From: Chitinophaga fulva
GTDB lineage: Bacteria; Bacteroidota; Bacteroidia; Chitinophagales; Chitinophagaceae
NCBI RefSeq assembly: GCF_012927205.1
Contig: NZ_JABBGC010000001.1
Span: 3,720,810 to 3,784,809, forward strand
Length of the DNA stretch: 64,000 nt
Direction: 5' to 3'
The translations under genes and the position numbers were made by a program. The notes under the pieces are model-generated. The model was not told the DNA's origin, ran no database searches, and saw nothing but the letters and a program-made list of their open reading frames with translations. Position 1 is the stretch's first letter, and every line of letters starts with the position of its first letter. Shown piece by piece: positions 8,731 to 18,087 of the stretch.

Positions 8731-9468
8731 TTACTCCCGAAAGTAATTCATAATGATACTGCTGATCGTGTCCGCCCTGTTAAACACCATGAGATGTCCG
8801 CCGCCTTTTATCCGGTAATCAGGATGTACGAGCCTGCTGGCAATCACCCTGTCGGCCGTGCCGTGTATCTGGACGGTGTGCTCGGGAGGTTGTTTGTTTT
8901 CCCAATGGGAGATACCTTTGAGCGCCCACCGGAAAAAATAAATATCCGTGCCCTGTAATAGCTGCTTTAAAGCGTTCTTGTCCATTTTGGTGCGGGCGCC
9001 AAAATAGCTGTAGGTGAGGAAGTTCATGCGCTTTAACAACACACGGGGGATGAGCCGGTAAAGGCCCAGCCTCATGAAAAAGAATTGAAATTTGCTTAAC
9101 TCATCCTTCGTTCTTGCAGAGGAGATCAACACCATTTTTTTTACGTTGATGAGTTTGGATACTTCCACGGCAACAATGCCGCCAAAAGAAACCCCGATTA
9201 TATACGGGTTTTCTACCGTGATCTGGCTTCGTATCCTGGCAGCATACTGGGTAATGGATTCGTCCCGTGATGACGGTACCCAGTTGATGTACACTTTATG
9301 ATAGCCCGGAAGGTCCAGGTTTCTGAATATACTTGAGTCAGCGCCAAGGCCGCTAAATAGATAGATGGTTTTTTCCTCTTTAGCGCTATCCGCCGGGGGG
9401 TGAGAAAACCCAGGGAGACTGCAGCATATGAATAAAACAAAAAGAATCACTTTCACACTTTGCGCCAT
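8731..9468 (-). CDS. Alpha/beta-hydrolase, probably exported
   Basis: 245 aa from ATG 9468. This start gives a signal peptide (MAQSVKVILFVLFICCSLPG); ATG 9498 would add ten residues. The nucleophile elbow is GVSFGG (G-x-S-x-G), the acid is in HGTADRVI, and the base is the His in GGGHLMV, so the Ser-Asp-His triad is complete. The FSGLGADSSIF start of the domain provides the oxyanion region. The substrate is unknown; relatives include esterases and lipases. It is convergent with the FMN-binding gene and has no operon partner. Confidence 0.82.
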   Translation of the reverse strand: MAQSVKVILFVLFICCSLPGFSHPPADSAKEEKTIYLFSGLGADSSIFRNLDLPGYHKVYINWVPSSRDESITQYAARIRSQITVENPYIIGVSFGGIVAVEVSKLINVKKMVLISSARTKDELSKFQFFFMRLGLYRLIPRVLLKRMNFLTYSYFGARTKMDKNALKQLLQGTDIYFFRWALKGISHWENKQPPEHTVQIHGTADRVIASRLVHPDYRIKGGGHLMVFNRADTISSIIMNYFRE

Positions 9469-9925
9469 AAAAATCTTCACTTCTTGCCCGATAGGCATGT
9501 TATTAACGTTGCCGTTTAAAATATTATTGAAAAAATTGAATTATTAAAACATGGATTCTCCATCCACATTGGCAGAGTTAGCATAAAATAGCATGGATGC
9601 TTTAGGCGTGAGCAGTATTTACAGGGATGTTGCCTGATTACACAGGCAATTGATAGAACCGGCGCAAAACTATAAAATATCCATTTGAATGCAAAGTAAA
9701 TCTATCCGGGTTGTTTAGAACTGTCAGATTGTATTGTGTGAAATCTATATGTAGCAGATAATCAAATGTATAGTTGTTTTTTAATCATGTCGACTTGGTA
9801 GCGGTCGGAAGCGTATATCACTGGCCGGCTGTTAGGGTACAGCCCAACAAAATGTATTTATCCCGTGTTATTTTTCTCTGTAAGTATCTGATACCCCATT
9901 ACAATTAAAATATGCAAGCGTGATT
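9469..9925. other. Divergent intergenic gap with no recognisable feature
   Basis: An AT-rich gap of about 450 nt between a minus-strand hydrolase gene and a plus-strand methyltransferase gene. I see scattered small repeats such as GGAT/ATCC but no gene relic, RNA gene or clear operator. Confidence 0.5.
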
Positions 9926-10573
9926 ATGGAACGAGGAAAATTATATGTCCAATATGGCAGCGGCCCTTTTTCTGCGCCCCCGGGCTGGATGAATTTTGAT
10001 GCCTCACCGACGTTGCGGCTGCAGCAGTTGCCTTTGATTGGGTCTCTGCTGAAAAAGAGGATGCATGTGGCTTTTCACCCCGATGTGCTCCAGGGGGATA
10101 TTATTACGGGATTGCCCGGCATAGGGGAGAACTCCTGTGACGGTGTCTATTGTTCGCATGTGCTGGAACATCTGTCGTATCAGGATTGTCTTACGGCCAT
10201 CCGTAATACCTATCATATACTAAAGCCCGGTGGTCATTTCCGCTGTGTATTGCCCGACCTGGAAACGGCGGCACGGAAATATATAGACAACCTGCACGTG
10301 GAAGACCGGGAAGCCAACGTGAAGTTCATGGAAGAGACCCTGCTGGGACGACACCAGCGGCAGCGCGGCATCCGACAGCTGGTACAATCCGCATTCGGCA
10401 ACAAGGAACATCTCTATATGTGGGACCATATCTCGCTGGCCCATCAGTTGCAAAAAGCTGGTTTCAGGAAGGTACGCCGCTGTACATTTAATGATGCGGC
10501 CGACGGAATGTTCCGGCTGGTAGAAGAGAAAACGAGGTTTAACAATGCAGTGGCATTAGAAGCTGCTAAATAA
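9926..10573 (+). CDS. SAM-dependent methyltransferase-like protein
   Basis: 215 aa from ATG 9926; a GTG six bases earlier is an alternative. The fold is a class I methyltransferase with an unusual short N-terminal part. GENSCDGVYCSHVLEHL contains the acidic-His motif of Methyltransf_11 proteins, and LKPGGHFRCVLPDLE is the post-motif III strand. The classical glycine-rich motif I is replaced by FDASPTLRLQQLP, as in predicted SAM-dependent methyltransferases found near polysaccharide genes. The target is unknown. A strong terminator follows directly. Confidence 0.75.
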   Translation: MERGKLYVQYGSGPFSAPPGWMNFDASPTLRLQQLPLIGSLLKKRMHVAFHPDVLQGDIITGLPGIGENSCDGVYCSHVLEHLSYQDCLTAIRNTYHILKPGGHFRCVLPDLETAARKYIDNLHVEDREANVKFMEETLLGRHQRQRGIRQLVQSAFGNKEHLYMWDHISLAHQLQKAGFRKVRRCTFNDAADGMFRLVEEKTRFNNAVALEAAK

Positions 10574-10580
10574 CGATAGC

Positions 10581-10614
10581 AAAGCCTTACAACAAAGCGT
10601 TGTAAGGCTTTTTT
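10581..10614 (+). terminator. Rho-independent terminator
   Basis: A perfect 12-bp stem, AAGCCTTACAAC with GTTGTAAGGCTT, loop AAAGC, followed by TTTT. It lies just after the methyltransferase gene. The core CTTACAAC/GTTGTAAG recurs at other terminators in the window. Confidence 0.9.
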
Positions 10615-10629
10615 AGGTTAATATGTGTC

Positions 10630-11412
10630 CTATTTGCCCATACCCTGAAGTGCCGTCAGTGTTGCTTCCCCTACAGCCTGTGCGGAAGCGGGATTCTGGC
10701 CTGTAACGAGCCTTTGGTCGGTGACAACATGTTTTTGCCAGAGCCCTGACTTTTCAAAGATGCCCCCGCGTGCAATTAATGTAGCTTCCAGCAGAAAGGG
10801 GACCACGTTGTCAAGCTTTACCGCCGCTTCCTCTTCATTGGTGAATGCATTCACCTTCTTCCCGTCTACCAGGTATTGGCCGTTGCTTAACCGGATATTC
10901 ACGAGGCCTGCCGGGCCGTGGCAAACAGCGCTTACCACACCACCCGCTTCGTATATCTTTACAGCGATGCCGGCAAGTTCAGTGTTGTCCGCAAAATCCC
11001 ACATGGCGCCATGCCCACCGGCATAGAAAATAGCGGCGTATTTTGAAGCGTCTACTGCTGACGGCTTCATCGTATGTGTCACCTTTTGCTGATAGGTAGC
11101 GTTGTCCCAGAATTTTTTGTTGATGGGGTCTTCGAGGTTGAAACCATCAACAGGGGCTTTACCGCCCTGTGGACTTACAAAATCAATTTCGTAGCCGGCA
11201 TTGTGGAGCACTTCCCAGGGGTGTGCCACTTCTGCAAGATAGTAACCGGTAGGTTGGCCCGTATTGCCTTTTTTGTCGTGGCTGGTCACCACAAACAGGA
11301 TTTTCTTTTCCATATGCTTTGCTTGTTGTTTAGTTTGTGCTGCTGCCGGGTTGCAGATAGCAGCGGTAATAGTCATTAGTCCAACTGCTATTGATAAGAT
11401 TGCCTTCTTCAT
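10630..11412 (-). CDS. Exported DJ-1/PfpI-superfamily protein (Hsp31-like)
   Basis: 260 aa from ATG 11412, which gives a signal peptide cleaved near AAAQT. The DJ-1/PfpI domain is complete: nucleophile Cys164-His165 in SAVCHGPAG and the conserved Glu61 in YYLAEVAHPWEVL. FYAGGHGAMWDF supplies the glycine-rich loop. Relatives such as Hsp31 and YhbO are glyoxalase III or protein-repair enzymes; export to the periplasm is less common. A Crp/Fnr gene lies directly upstream on the same strand, 88 nt away, and probably controls it. Confidence 0.9.
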   Translation of the reverse strand: MKKAILSIAVGLMTITAAICNPAAAQTKQQAKHMEKKILFVVTSHDKKGNTGQPTGYYLAEVAHPWEVLHNAGYEIDFVSPQGGKAPVDGFNLEDPINKKFWDNATYQQKVTHTMKPSAVDASKYAAIFYAGGHGAMWDFADNTELAGIAVKIYEAGGVVSAVCHGPAGLVNIRLSNGQYLVDGKKVNAFTNEEEAAVKLDNVVPFLLEATLIARGGIFEKSGLWQKHVVTDQRLVTGQNPASAQAVGEATLTALQGMGK

Positions 11413-11500
11413 ACATATTTGATTTGACAAGGCAAAACTCCTCAAAAACGCCATGACAGCACAGGAACTATGTCACAAGTTTAGTGTGAGGTAGATCACA

Positions 11501-12067
11501 TTATTTGGAAAACCGGCTCAGCGTTTCCCTTGAAACACCTAAGTAAGCGGCAATTAATGTCTTCGGTACCCGCTGGAAAAGTTGAGGGTAGGTGACGAGC
11601 AGTTGATGATATCGTTCTTCTGCTGAACTGTTCAATAAAGATAAAATCCGTCTTTGTAAGGCAACATAACCGGCATTCGATTTTCTTCTGAAAAAATGCT
11701 CGATTTTATGCAGCTCCGCACATATTTTCTCCCTGTTGTGCAGGGATAAACAAAGGACTTCTACATCTTCGATGCAGTCAATTGTTAAACTGGAAGCTGT
11801 TTCGTTGAAATATGCCTGGTAGTCCGTGATCCACCAATCCTCCCAGGCAAATTGCAGGATATGTTCTTTGCCGTCGTTGAGGTTTGTATAGGACGCTTTT
11901 AAAAGACCTTTGGTAACGAAGAAGTCGTTGGGAACAGGAGCATCTTCCTGGACCAGGAATTGATGTTTTTTATATTTTTTGGGGGTGAAGTGGGATAGGA
12001 TGTATGTAAACTCACTGTCGGTGAGTGGTGTGATTTTTTCGATGTGTTGTCTTAAAAGTTGACTCAT
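11501..12067 (-). CDS. Crp/Fnr-family regulator (EDWW subgroup)
   Basis: 188 aa from ATG 12067, where the protein family normally begins; upstream in-frame sequence is AT-rich and not coding-like. An N-terminal cyclic-nucleotide-binding-like barrel includes GKEHILQFAWEDWW near the middle, and a C-terminal winged helix ends with IAAYLGVSRETLSR. The phosphate-binding cassette of CRP is not evident, so cAMP is an unlikely ligand. The protein stops soon after the recognition helix, as in many Bacteroidota relatives. It is followed by the DJ-1/PfpI gene and may regulate it. Confidence 0.9.
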   Translation of the reverse strand: MSQLLRQHIEKITPLTDSEFTYILSHFTPKKYKKHQFLVQEDAPVPNDFFVTKGLLKASYTNLNDGKEHILQFAWEDWWITDYQAYFNETASSLTIDCIEDVEVLCLSLHNREKICAELHKIEHFFRRKSNAGYVALQRRILSLLNSSAEERYHQLLVTYPQLFQRVPKTLIAAYLGVSRETLSRFSK

Positions 12068-12310
12068 TTTGTGTGGCGGTATGGTGGCGAAAGTATAACA
12101 ATTTATTTTTATTGGGCTTTCCAAATAAATCACTATTTTAATATGCCAATTAATGAAAAACCTATGCACACATAAAATTGACACCCTATTATGATTAAAA
12201 AGAATTGAACCTGCTATTGATAAACCGCTCCTATAATTGTATAGACTAACTAAATAGTATCATCCTCACACCTCAGTAATAACCAAACCTGCCCTGAATA
12301 TTAATCTATC

Positions 12311-13813
12311 ATGAAAAAGAAAGACGATAAAGTTAATGTGATTTTAATTGGATGTGGTCCTCACGCCAGACGTATATATCTTCCGGCATTACGTAACATG
12401 AAACAGGCGAAGCTGGCTTTAGTAATTGATTTGGAAAGCGAAGCCTCCATCGTACGTAACGCTATAGGGGATTTGGAAACGGAATTATGGTTAATTCAAC
12501 CTTTTGCCAATGAGTTGCCGCCGGAATTGAAATCCAGGCTTTCAACATTTATTTTGGAACACCAGGTGAAAGGGGTAATTATTGCTACTGAGCCGCTTGT
12601 ACATAAAGCTTACGCCGAATGGGCTTTAGCCAATGATCTCAATGTTCTGATGGACAAACCCATAACAACGAGAATAGATGTCACAAGCAATATAGATAAT
12701 GCCCAAGGGATCCTGCATGATTACTTTGAACTGCTGGATGCATATAATGATCTTCAAAGAAGAACAGAAACTGTTTTTATGATTAACTCCCATCGGCGTT
12801 TTCATAAAGGGTTTCAGTTTGTGAAGGACCAGATCCATGAAGTTGCCTTGAGGACAAATTGCCCGGTAAGTTTTATTCAGGCGTATCACAGTGATGGACA
12901 ATGGCGATTGCCTAATGAAATTATCTCGCAGAAATACCATCCCTACTGCTTCGGGTATGGGAAGGCTTCTCATAGCGGGTATCATATTTTTGATACCATT
13001 TACCAGTTTTACAAAGCCTCTGCGTTGCCGGGTAAAGTGGCAGATGAAATGGAGGTGATCAGTTCTTTCCTAAAACCCAATGGTTTTTTTACACAGTTGA
13101 ATGAAAATGACTACCAGTCCGTTTTTGGCGAGGAATATAATCAAGTCAACCCCTGGTCAGAGCAACAGCTGCGGGAAATATGCCAAAACTTTGGAGAGAT
13201 TGACATTTCATCCATTATTGCGCTAAAGAAATATGGAGAGGTGGTCGCTAATTTCAATGTAAACCTGGTCCATAATGGATTTGCCGGAAGAACATGGGTT
13301 AGGCCGGGTGAAGATTTGTACAAAGGGAATGGACGGATTAAACATGAAAGTTACCATATCCAGCAAGGCCCGTTTCAAAGTATTCAGATACATGCTTATC
13401 AGGCATATGATAAACATGATAAAAACAGGGGCATTGAAGAGCATTTGGGAGGGAAAAACCATTTTGATATATATGTATTTCGCAACCCATTGGTGGCTGA
13501 CGGTGAAATTCAACCGAAAGTGTATAAATATTCAGATCTGGCTGGAAATCATGCTGGGGAAGGTGGTGCTGCCATAACAATGGAATGGGTTAAATTTAAA
13601 GTAGTAGAAGAGTTTATTGATTATTTAACGGGTAGAAAACAGAAAGGCGAAATTTCTTCTCAAATTGAAGACCATGTTATTCCTGTGAAGATAATGAGTG
13701 GAATTTATTGCGCTCATATTAATAAACAAAGGGCTTGCTACAGTTTTGAAATGGATAACCCTCAGCCATCAGAACGTTATTGCAAAAACGGCAGTTCTAG
13801 TGCTTTGGTATAA
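12311..13813 (+). CDS. Gfo/Idh/MocA-family oxidoreductase
   Basis: 500 aa. The N-terminus is a Rossmann fold with VNVILIGCGPHARRIYLPAL (G-x-G-x-x-x-R), and LNVLMDKPITT is the usual E/D-K-P motif that holds the catalytic Lys. The C-terminal part is longer than in standard sugar dehydrogenases. The substrate is unknown. The gene and its leader are AT-richer than the window average, and the last residues (SERYCKNGSSSALV) look unlike a domain end, so horizontal acquisition or a late frameshift is possible. It is followed 70 nt later by a Crp/Fnr gene on the same strand. A TATAATTG box near 12231-12241 is a possible promoter. Confidence 0.82.
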   Translation: MKKKDDKVNVILIGCGPHARRIYLPALRNMKQAKLALVIDLESEASIVRNAIGDLETELWLIQPFANELPPELKSRLSTFILEHQVKGVIIATEPLVHKAYAEWALANDLNVLMDKPITTRIDVTSNIDNAQGILHDYFELLDAYNDLQRRTETVFMINSHRRFHKGFQFVKDQIHEVALRTNCPVSFIQAYHSDGQWRLPNEIISQKYHPYCFGYGKASHSGYHIFDTIYQFYKASALPGKVADEMEVISSFLKPNGFFTQLNENDYQSVFGEEYNQVNPWSEQQLREICQNFGEIDISSIIALKKYGEVVANFNVNLVHNGFAGRTWVRPGEDLYKGNGRIKHESYHIQQGPFQSIQIHAYQAYDKHDKNRGIEEHLGGKNHFDIYVFRNPLVADGEIQPKVYKYSDLAGNHAGEGGAAITMEWVKFKVVEEFIDYLTGRKQKGEISSQIEDHVIPVKIMSGIYCAHINKQRACYSFEMDNPQPSERYCKNGSSSALV

Positions 13814-13883
13814 TGCCACGATATTGAATCTTTTGGAGATCTTATCAGGCTGTTCAATAACAACGAAATTTCAAGAATAGAAA

Positions 13884-14471
13884 ATGTACGAAGCTGTTAT
13901 AAAGAACCTGCGGCGGCACATTGAGCCGACCAGGGAAGAGACCGAAATTTTTTTATCCCTGGCGGTGGCTAAAACCATTAAAAGGAAGGAATTTTTATTG
14001 AAAGAAGGGGACGTGGCAAGACAGCAATTCTTTGTGCTCAACGGTTGCCTGCGGACCTATACCATTGACCAAAGCGGAAAGGAACATGTGTTGATGTTCG
14101 CGCCGGAAGATTGGTGGTGCAGCGGTGATCTGTACAGCTTTTTGTCCGGACAGCAGAGCGTCAATAACCTCGAAGCGCTGGAATCCACCACCCTGTTACA
14201 AATCGGCAAAGACGATTTAGACGTGTTATTTCAGCAGGCGCCAAAATTCGAACGATTTTTCAGGATACTGTTTCAAAACGCTTTTGTTTTTCATCAAAAC
14301 AGGATCAGTGCCAACCTTTCGCAACCCGCGGAAGGCAGATATGAACTGTTTACACAAGCTTATCCTGATCTTGAAAACCGTATCCCACAAAAGTATATAG
14401 CCTCGTATATCGGTGTTACCCCGGAGTTTTTTAGCCAGATGAAAGCAAATATGTTCCGTAAAAAATCTTAA
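13884..14471 (+). CDS. Crp/Fnr-family regulator (EDWW subgroup)
   Basis: 195 aa. N-terminal sensor barrel with KEHVLMFAPEDWWCSGD, close to the same motif in the two other Crp/Fnr proteins of the window. The C-terminal winged helix includes IPQKYIASYIGVTPEFFSQMK as recognition region. It ends 61 nt upstream of a haloalkane dehalogenase gene on the same strand, so the two are probably one operon or one regulon. The effector is unknown. Confidence 0.9.
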   Translation: MYEAVIKNLRRHIEPTREETEIFLSLAVAKTIKRKEFLLKEGDVARQQFFVLNGCLRTYTIDQSGKEHVLMFAPEDWWCSGDLYSFLSGQQSVNNLEALESTTLLQIGKDDLDVLFQQAPKFERFFRILFQNAFVFHQNRISANLSQPAEGRYELFTQAYPDLENRIPQKYIASYIGVTPEFFSQMKANMFRKKS

Positions 14472-14532
14472 TGTACCTTATTTTTTGAGGTATGATATGA
14501 TCGTTGCTTTGTTGTATTAAATCATACAGCAT

Positions 14533-15444
14533 ATGGAACACAAAGCAAACGTACAGCCTGTTTTCGGCGAAAAGCCTTTTGCTGAAAAAAAGTTTATTGA
14601 CATAAAAGGTCGCCGGATGGCTTATATAGACGAAGGAGAGGGCGACCCGATCGTATTTCAGCACGGCAACCCCACCTCATCCTATCTCTGGCGGAATATA
14701 ATGCCTTTCTGCCGAGGACTTGGCCGCCTTATTGCCTGCGATCTGATTGGCATGGGTGACTCGGAAAAGCTCCCCGATTCCGGACCCGGACGATATACTT
14801 ATTTAGAGCAACGCAGTTTTCTTTTTGCGCTTTGGGAAGAACTGAAACTGGACAAAAACGTGTTGCTGGTACTTCATGACTGGGGTTCTGTATTGGGCTT
14901 CGACTGGGCCAATCAACACCGCTCCCGTGTGCAGGGTATCGTTCACATGGAAGCATTGGCGGTCCCTTTTAAATGGGACGAATTTGAACCTAAAATGCGT
15001 GATGTATTCCGGGCATTGCGTTCTCCCGCTGGCGAAGAACTGGTTTTGAAGAACAATGTATTCGTTGAAAAAGTATTGCCGGCAGGGATTTGCAGGGAAC
15101 TCAGTGATGCCGAGATGGCGGAGTACCTGCGGCCTTATCTTAACGAAGGGGAAGACCGCCGCCCCACCTTATCATTTCCACGACAGATTGCCCTGGACGG
15201 CGAACCCAAAGAGGTAGCGGAAGTAGTGACGGACTATGGAAAATGGCTTCAACAAAGCCCTGTTCCCAAACTCTGGATTCATGGCAACCCCGGCGCCGTG
15301 GAGAATGACAGTGTTCGGGCGTTTTGCGGTACATGGCCCAATCAAACAGCGATAACAGTAAAGGGGAAACATTTTTTACAGGAAGACAGCCCCATAGAAA
15401 TTGGCGAAGCTATTGCTGCATTTGTAAAGAAGTTGCGCCGGTAG
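14533..15444 (+). CDS. Haloalkane dehalogenase (HLD-II type)
   Basis: 303-aa alpha/beta-hydrolase with the full haloalkane dehalogenase residue set. The nucleophile is Asp116 in HDWGS, with Trp117 next to it and Asn46 in HGNPTS as halide-stabilising residues. Glu140 in VHMEALAVP is the catalytic acid at the HLD-II position (as in LinB/DhaA), and His280 in GKHFLQED is the base. The enzyme hydrolyses carbon-halogen bonds of small alkanes in the cytoplasm. The natural substrate here is unknown. It lies 61 nt after a Crp/Fnr gene, and a strong two-way terminator follows. Confidence 0.93.
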   Translation: MEHKANVQPVFGEKPFAEKKFIDIKGRRMAYIDEGEGDPIVFQHGNPTSSYLWRNIMPFCRGLGRLIACDLIGMGDSEKLPDSGPGRYTYLEQRSFLFALWEELKLDKNVLLVLHDWGSVLGFDWANQHRSRVQGIVHMEALAVPFKWDEFEPKMRDVFRALRSPAGEELVLKNNVFVEKVLPAGICRELSDAEMAEYLRPYLNEGEDRRPTLSFPRQIALDGEPKEVAEVVTDYGKWLQQSPVPKLWIHGNPGAVENDSVRAFCGTWPNQTAITVKGKHFLQEDSPIEIGEAIAAFVKKLRR

Positions 15445-15461
15445 AGGAAGTGATGCTTTAC

Positions 15462-15503
15462 CCAAACAAAAAAGCTCGTATCACCACGAGCTTTTTTGTT
15501 TGG
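15462..15503. terminator. Bidirectional terminator with 18-bp perfect stem
   Basis: CCAAACAAAAAAGCTCGT pairs perfectly with its complement after a 6-nt loop (ATCACC). The A-run and T-run inside the stem make it a terminator in both directions. It ends the dehalogenase transcript. Confidence 0.88.
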
Positions 15504-16024
15504 AGGGACTAAATTCGACCGCACGCAGTGTCGTGATGCAAATAGGGAAATGTTATATGTAAAATATTATCATGTGTATTGGGAAAACCTTTTCATTGCA
15601 GTAGCCAGTTGAGCTATCGTTTTTACTGCTGACCAGGTTTGATCCTGTTGATCATGTCAAACCCAAATTGAAGGAGAAAGAGTGGGTGAACGAGACAAAA
15701 AGAAAAATGGAATAAAGTGGGGTGTAATGCAATCCTGTAAAGCGTTTTTGCGAAGTCGGCACAACTTCATAGTTATCTAGATATCCTATAAGTCAGCCAT
15801 TAAAAATGAATGGGCGGCTAACATTTTACAGGATAAATATATGCTTCACTGTTAGAAAATAGGGCAAAAGTGATTATTTTTACCCTTTGGTTTTAAAAAA
15901 TATTTATTCACCATAAAATCCAAAAAAAAGCCGGCCATATCTCAGATACCTTCGAAAATTACAACGATAGGAAAAGGATTTGGATAGGCGCTATATTGTT
16001 GTTTGGTAGCAAAAAGAGGACTTC
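15504..16024. other. 521-nt intergenic gap with a weak possible gene relic
   Basis: AT-rich gap. A short open frame at 15605-15715 (36 codons, no start codon) reads like a charged C-terminus (for example VKPKLKEKEWVNETKRKME), and ATCCTGTAAA at 15732-15741 is repeated inverted at 15825-15834. Nothing else is recognisable. Confidence 0.4.
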
Positions 16025-17320
16025 ATGCGAACTACATTAAAATCACTATGTCTGCTGGTATTACCATTGGCCAGCTTTGCACAGAAAACTGTTTTACCCG
16101 GCCACCCAGACGTTAACACCGCTCGTTTGAAACCTGGAAAATCATTGTACACGATCTACTATGTGAAGGATCAAAACTGGACAAAAAAGGGAACTTTCAC
16201 CAATGAAATAGCCGTTTCCGGGAATGAGCTGAAATTTATAGCCGACTACATAGATGAAAATGGAAAATGGTACAAAAAAAGAACTTCTGTAGCGGAGGCA
16301 AAAACACTGAGCCCTGTCAGTTACAAGATGGAAGGACTAAAAAACACATTGGAGCTGAATTTCGGAAATCCTGTCACTGCTAAAGAACGTTTTGTGAATG
16401 GAGCAAAGGACAAACACGTAACAATAAAGCCCAATGGGAAATTTGTTGATTTTAATGTGTCTGAAATTCTTTTTACCACTTTACCGCTGGACGTGGGTTA
16501 TAAGGCTATAGTACCGGAATTTTATTTTAATAACAGCCCTGACAGTGTATTGTCGAACTACGTGATAAAGGACGTAAAAAGCTACATACAGCGCTCACCT
16601 AAAACAGGAAGTCATGAAAGCTGGCTCGTGAATGTGCTGGAAGAAGAGTCAGGGGCCATTTACACTTATATCATAGATAAAAAAGATCACCGTATCTGGC
16701 AAAGGGAGATGCCTGTGGGCGGAGGAACGATGGAAATTTGCGTGAATGAGGAACTGGATTACCAGCCAATAGAAAGCAAGTTTGACAAAGAAGAAAATTT
16801 AAGAAAATTAGAGAAGGGGAATAGCGTCATTGTAGGTACTGCCTTCGCAAGGGATCGCGGTGGAAGTAAACTGCAGGTGATTAATATCAACAGAGCACAG
16901 TATGCTCCCAGGGGCACCGTGGTATCCATTCTTCCCAATTCAGCATACATCGAAGAATGGAAAGAAGTAAACAGGAAAATCAGGAAAAGGAACAAAATCC
17001 CTGAGGTGCCTATCGATCCTAACGTTGCCGCCTGTATTAAGAAAACAACCGTGTATGATGACAAAGGGCATTTCGAATTTACGAACCTGGAGCCCGGCGA
17101 GTATATTTTGCTGACCACCTTTGGGTATACACACCGGTATTCCTATTCCTATCAGTCAGGGACTTCGAATTTAGTTCACCCAAGCGGAGCAGTATTGTCA
17201 TCCTCGCCTATTTACAGCTCTGGTAGCGGCGCTACAGGAGCTACTGCAGAAATAGAAATGAAAGTCACCATCCGGAAAGATGGCGATAAAGTGGATGTTA
17301 ATCTGAAAGATGTGCGATAA
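16025..17320 (+). CDS. Secreted protein with C-terminal regulatory-like beta domain
   Basis: 431 aa with a signal peptide (MRTTLKSLCLLVLPLASFAQ). The first 250 residues form a beta-rich domain of unknown family (ALSPVSYKMEGLK-like stretch near residue 95). The last third contains VYDDKGHFEFTNLEPGEYILL, typical of carboxypeptidase-regulatory or Cna-B-like beta-sandwich domains. The tail before the end is Ser/Gly-rich. It stands alone and is followed by a perfect terminator. Function unknown; a surface or periplasmic role is inferred from the signal peptide. Confidence 0.75.
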   Translation: MRTTLKSLCLLVLPLASFAQKTVLPGHPDVNTARLKPGKSLYTIYYVKDQNWTKKGTFTNEIAVSGNELKFIADYIDENGKWYKKRTSVAEAKTLSPVSYKMEGLKNTLELNFGNPVTAKERFVNGAKDKHVTIKPNGKFVDFNVSEILFTTLPLDVGYKAIVPEFYFNNSPDSVLSNYVIKDVKSYIQRSPKTGSHESWLVNVLEEESGAIYTYIIDKKDHRIWQREMPVGGGTMEICVNEELDYQPIESKFDKEENLRKLEKGNSVIVGTAFARDRGGSKLQVININRAQYAPRGTVVSILPNSAYIEEWKEVNRKIRKRNKIPEVPIDPNVAACIKKTTVYDDKGHFEFTNLEPGEYILLTTFGYTHRYSYSYQSGTSNLVHPSGAVLSSSPIYSSGSGATGATAEIEMKVTIRKDGDKVDVNLKDVR

Positions 17321-17342
17321 GTTTTTCAATAAAAACATTAAT

Positions 17343-17379
17343 AAAAAGCCTTCAACTTATTACAAGTTGAAGGCTTTTT
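17343..17379 (+). terminator. Rho-independent terminator, 16-bp perfect stem
   Basis: AAAAAGCCTTCAACTT pairs with AAGTTGAAGGCTTTTT around the loop ATTAC, just after the secreted-protein gene. The A/T ends make it active in both directions. Confidence 0.9.
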
Positions 17380-17473
17380 CATGTTGTGGTATTTTTTGAA
17401 TTTATTTTTTAGCCCTACTGACATAACGTTGTCACCAGCGGTATTTTTCTTTGCCGGACTAAAAACATTAATT

Positions 17474-17884
17474 ATGAATTTTTCTTCGGCCAGGATTATC
17501 ACCGCTGACATCAAGCGCCTCGTTCAGTTTTATGAACATGTTACCGGAACGCCTATGACGTGGTACACCGATGAGTTTGCTGAATTGCGTACTCCCCTGG
17601 CATCGCTGGCAATTGGAAGCACAAAGACATTGGCATTCTTTGGTGGAGACGAAGTGGCGGAAGCCGCTGCTAATCGCTCAGTTATCATTGAATTCAGGGT
17701 GGAAGACGTTGATGAATGTTATGAGACGTTGGCCGGCTTCCTGGATAAAGTGGTGGTGCAAAAACCAACTACTATGCCCTGGGGTAACCGGTCATTGCTG
17801 TTTAGGGACCCGGACGGTAACCTCATCAACTTCTTTACACCAGCGACTTCAGATGCTAAGAGGAGATTTGAAAGCGCTGAGTAG
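17474..17884 (+). CDS. VOC-family (glyoxalase/dioxygenase-like) protein
   Basis: 136 aa from ATG 17474; the upstream open frame from 17381 overlaps the terminator region and is not used. Two beta-alpha-beta-beta-beta modules: RIITADIKRLVQFYEHVTG at the start, and LLFRDPDGNLINFF at the end with the usual metal-side Glu replaced by Asn-Leu-Ile in the family position. Relatives include glyoxalase I, bleomycin-binding proteins and ring-cleaving dioxygenases; the missing Glu argues against a normal glyoxalase. No operon partner. Confidence 0.85.
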   Translation: MNFSSARIITADIKRLVQFYEHVTGTPMTWYTDEFAELRTPLASLAIGSTKTLAFFGGDEVAEAAANRSVIIEFRVEDVDECYETLAGFLDKVVVQKPTTMPWGNRSLLFRDPDGNLINFFTPATSDAKRRFESAE

Positions 17885-17938
17885 AACGGACGATATAAGT
17901 ACAGTTTCCTGTAGCAGCGTCTCCGGAGGAGCTTAAAG

Positions 17939-17974
17939 AGAAAAACTTACAACGTTTCGTTGTAGGTTTTTTCT
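17939..17974 (+). terminator. Rho-independent terminator of the CTTACAAC family
   Basis: AGAAAA-CTTACAAC pairs with GTTGTA-GTTTTTTCT around GTTTC, with one mismatch. It lies 54 nt after the VOC gene. Confidence 0.85.
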
Positions 17975-18087
17975 GTTTCGTCGCCTTGTACAATGTTCTA
18001 AATTAATAAAAGAGCTTAACTTCGTGTCCATTCAACGATAGAGACCCATAACCCATACAATATAAACAAGCTTTAAACGCCTTTTAA

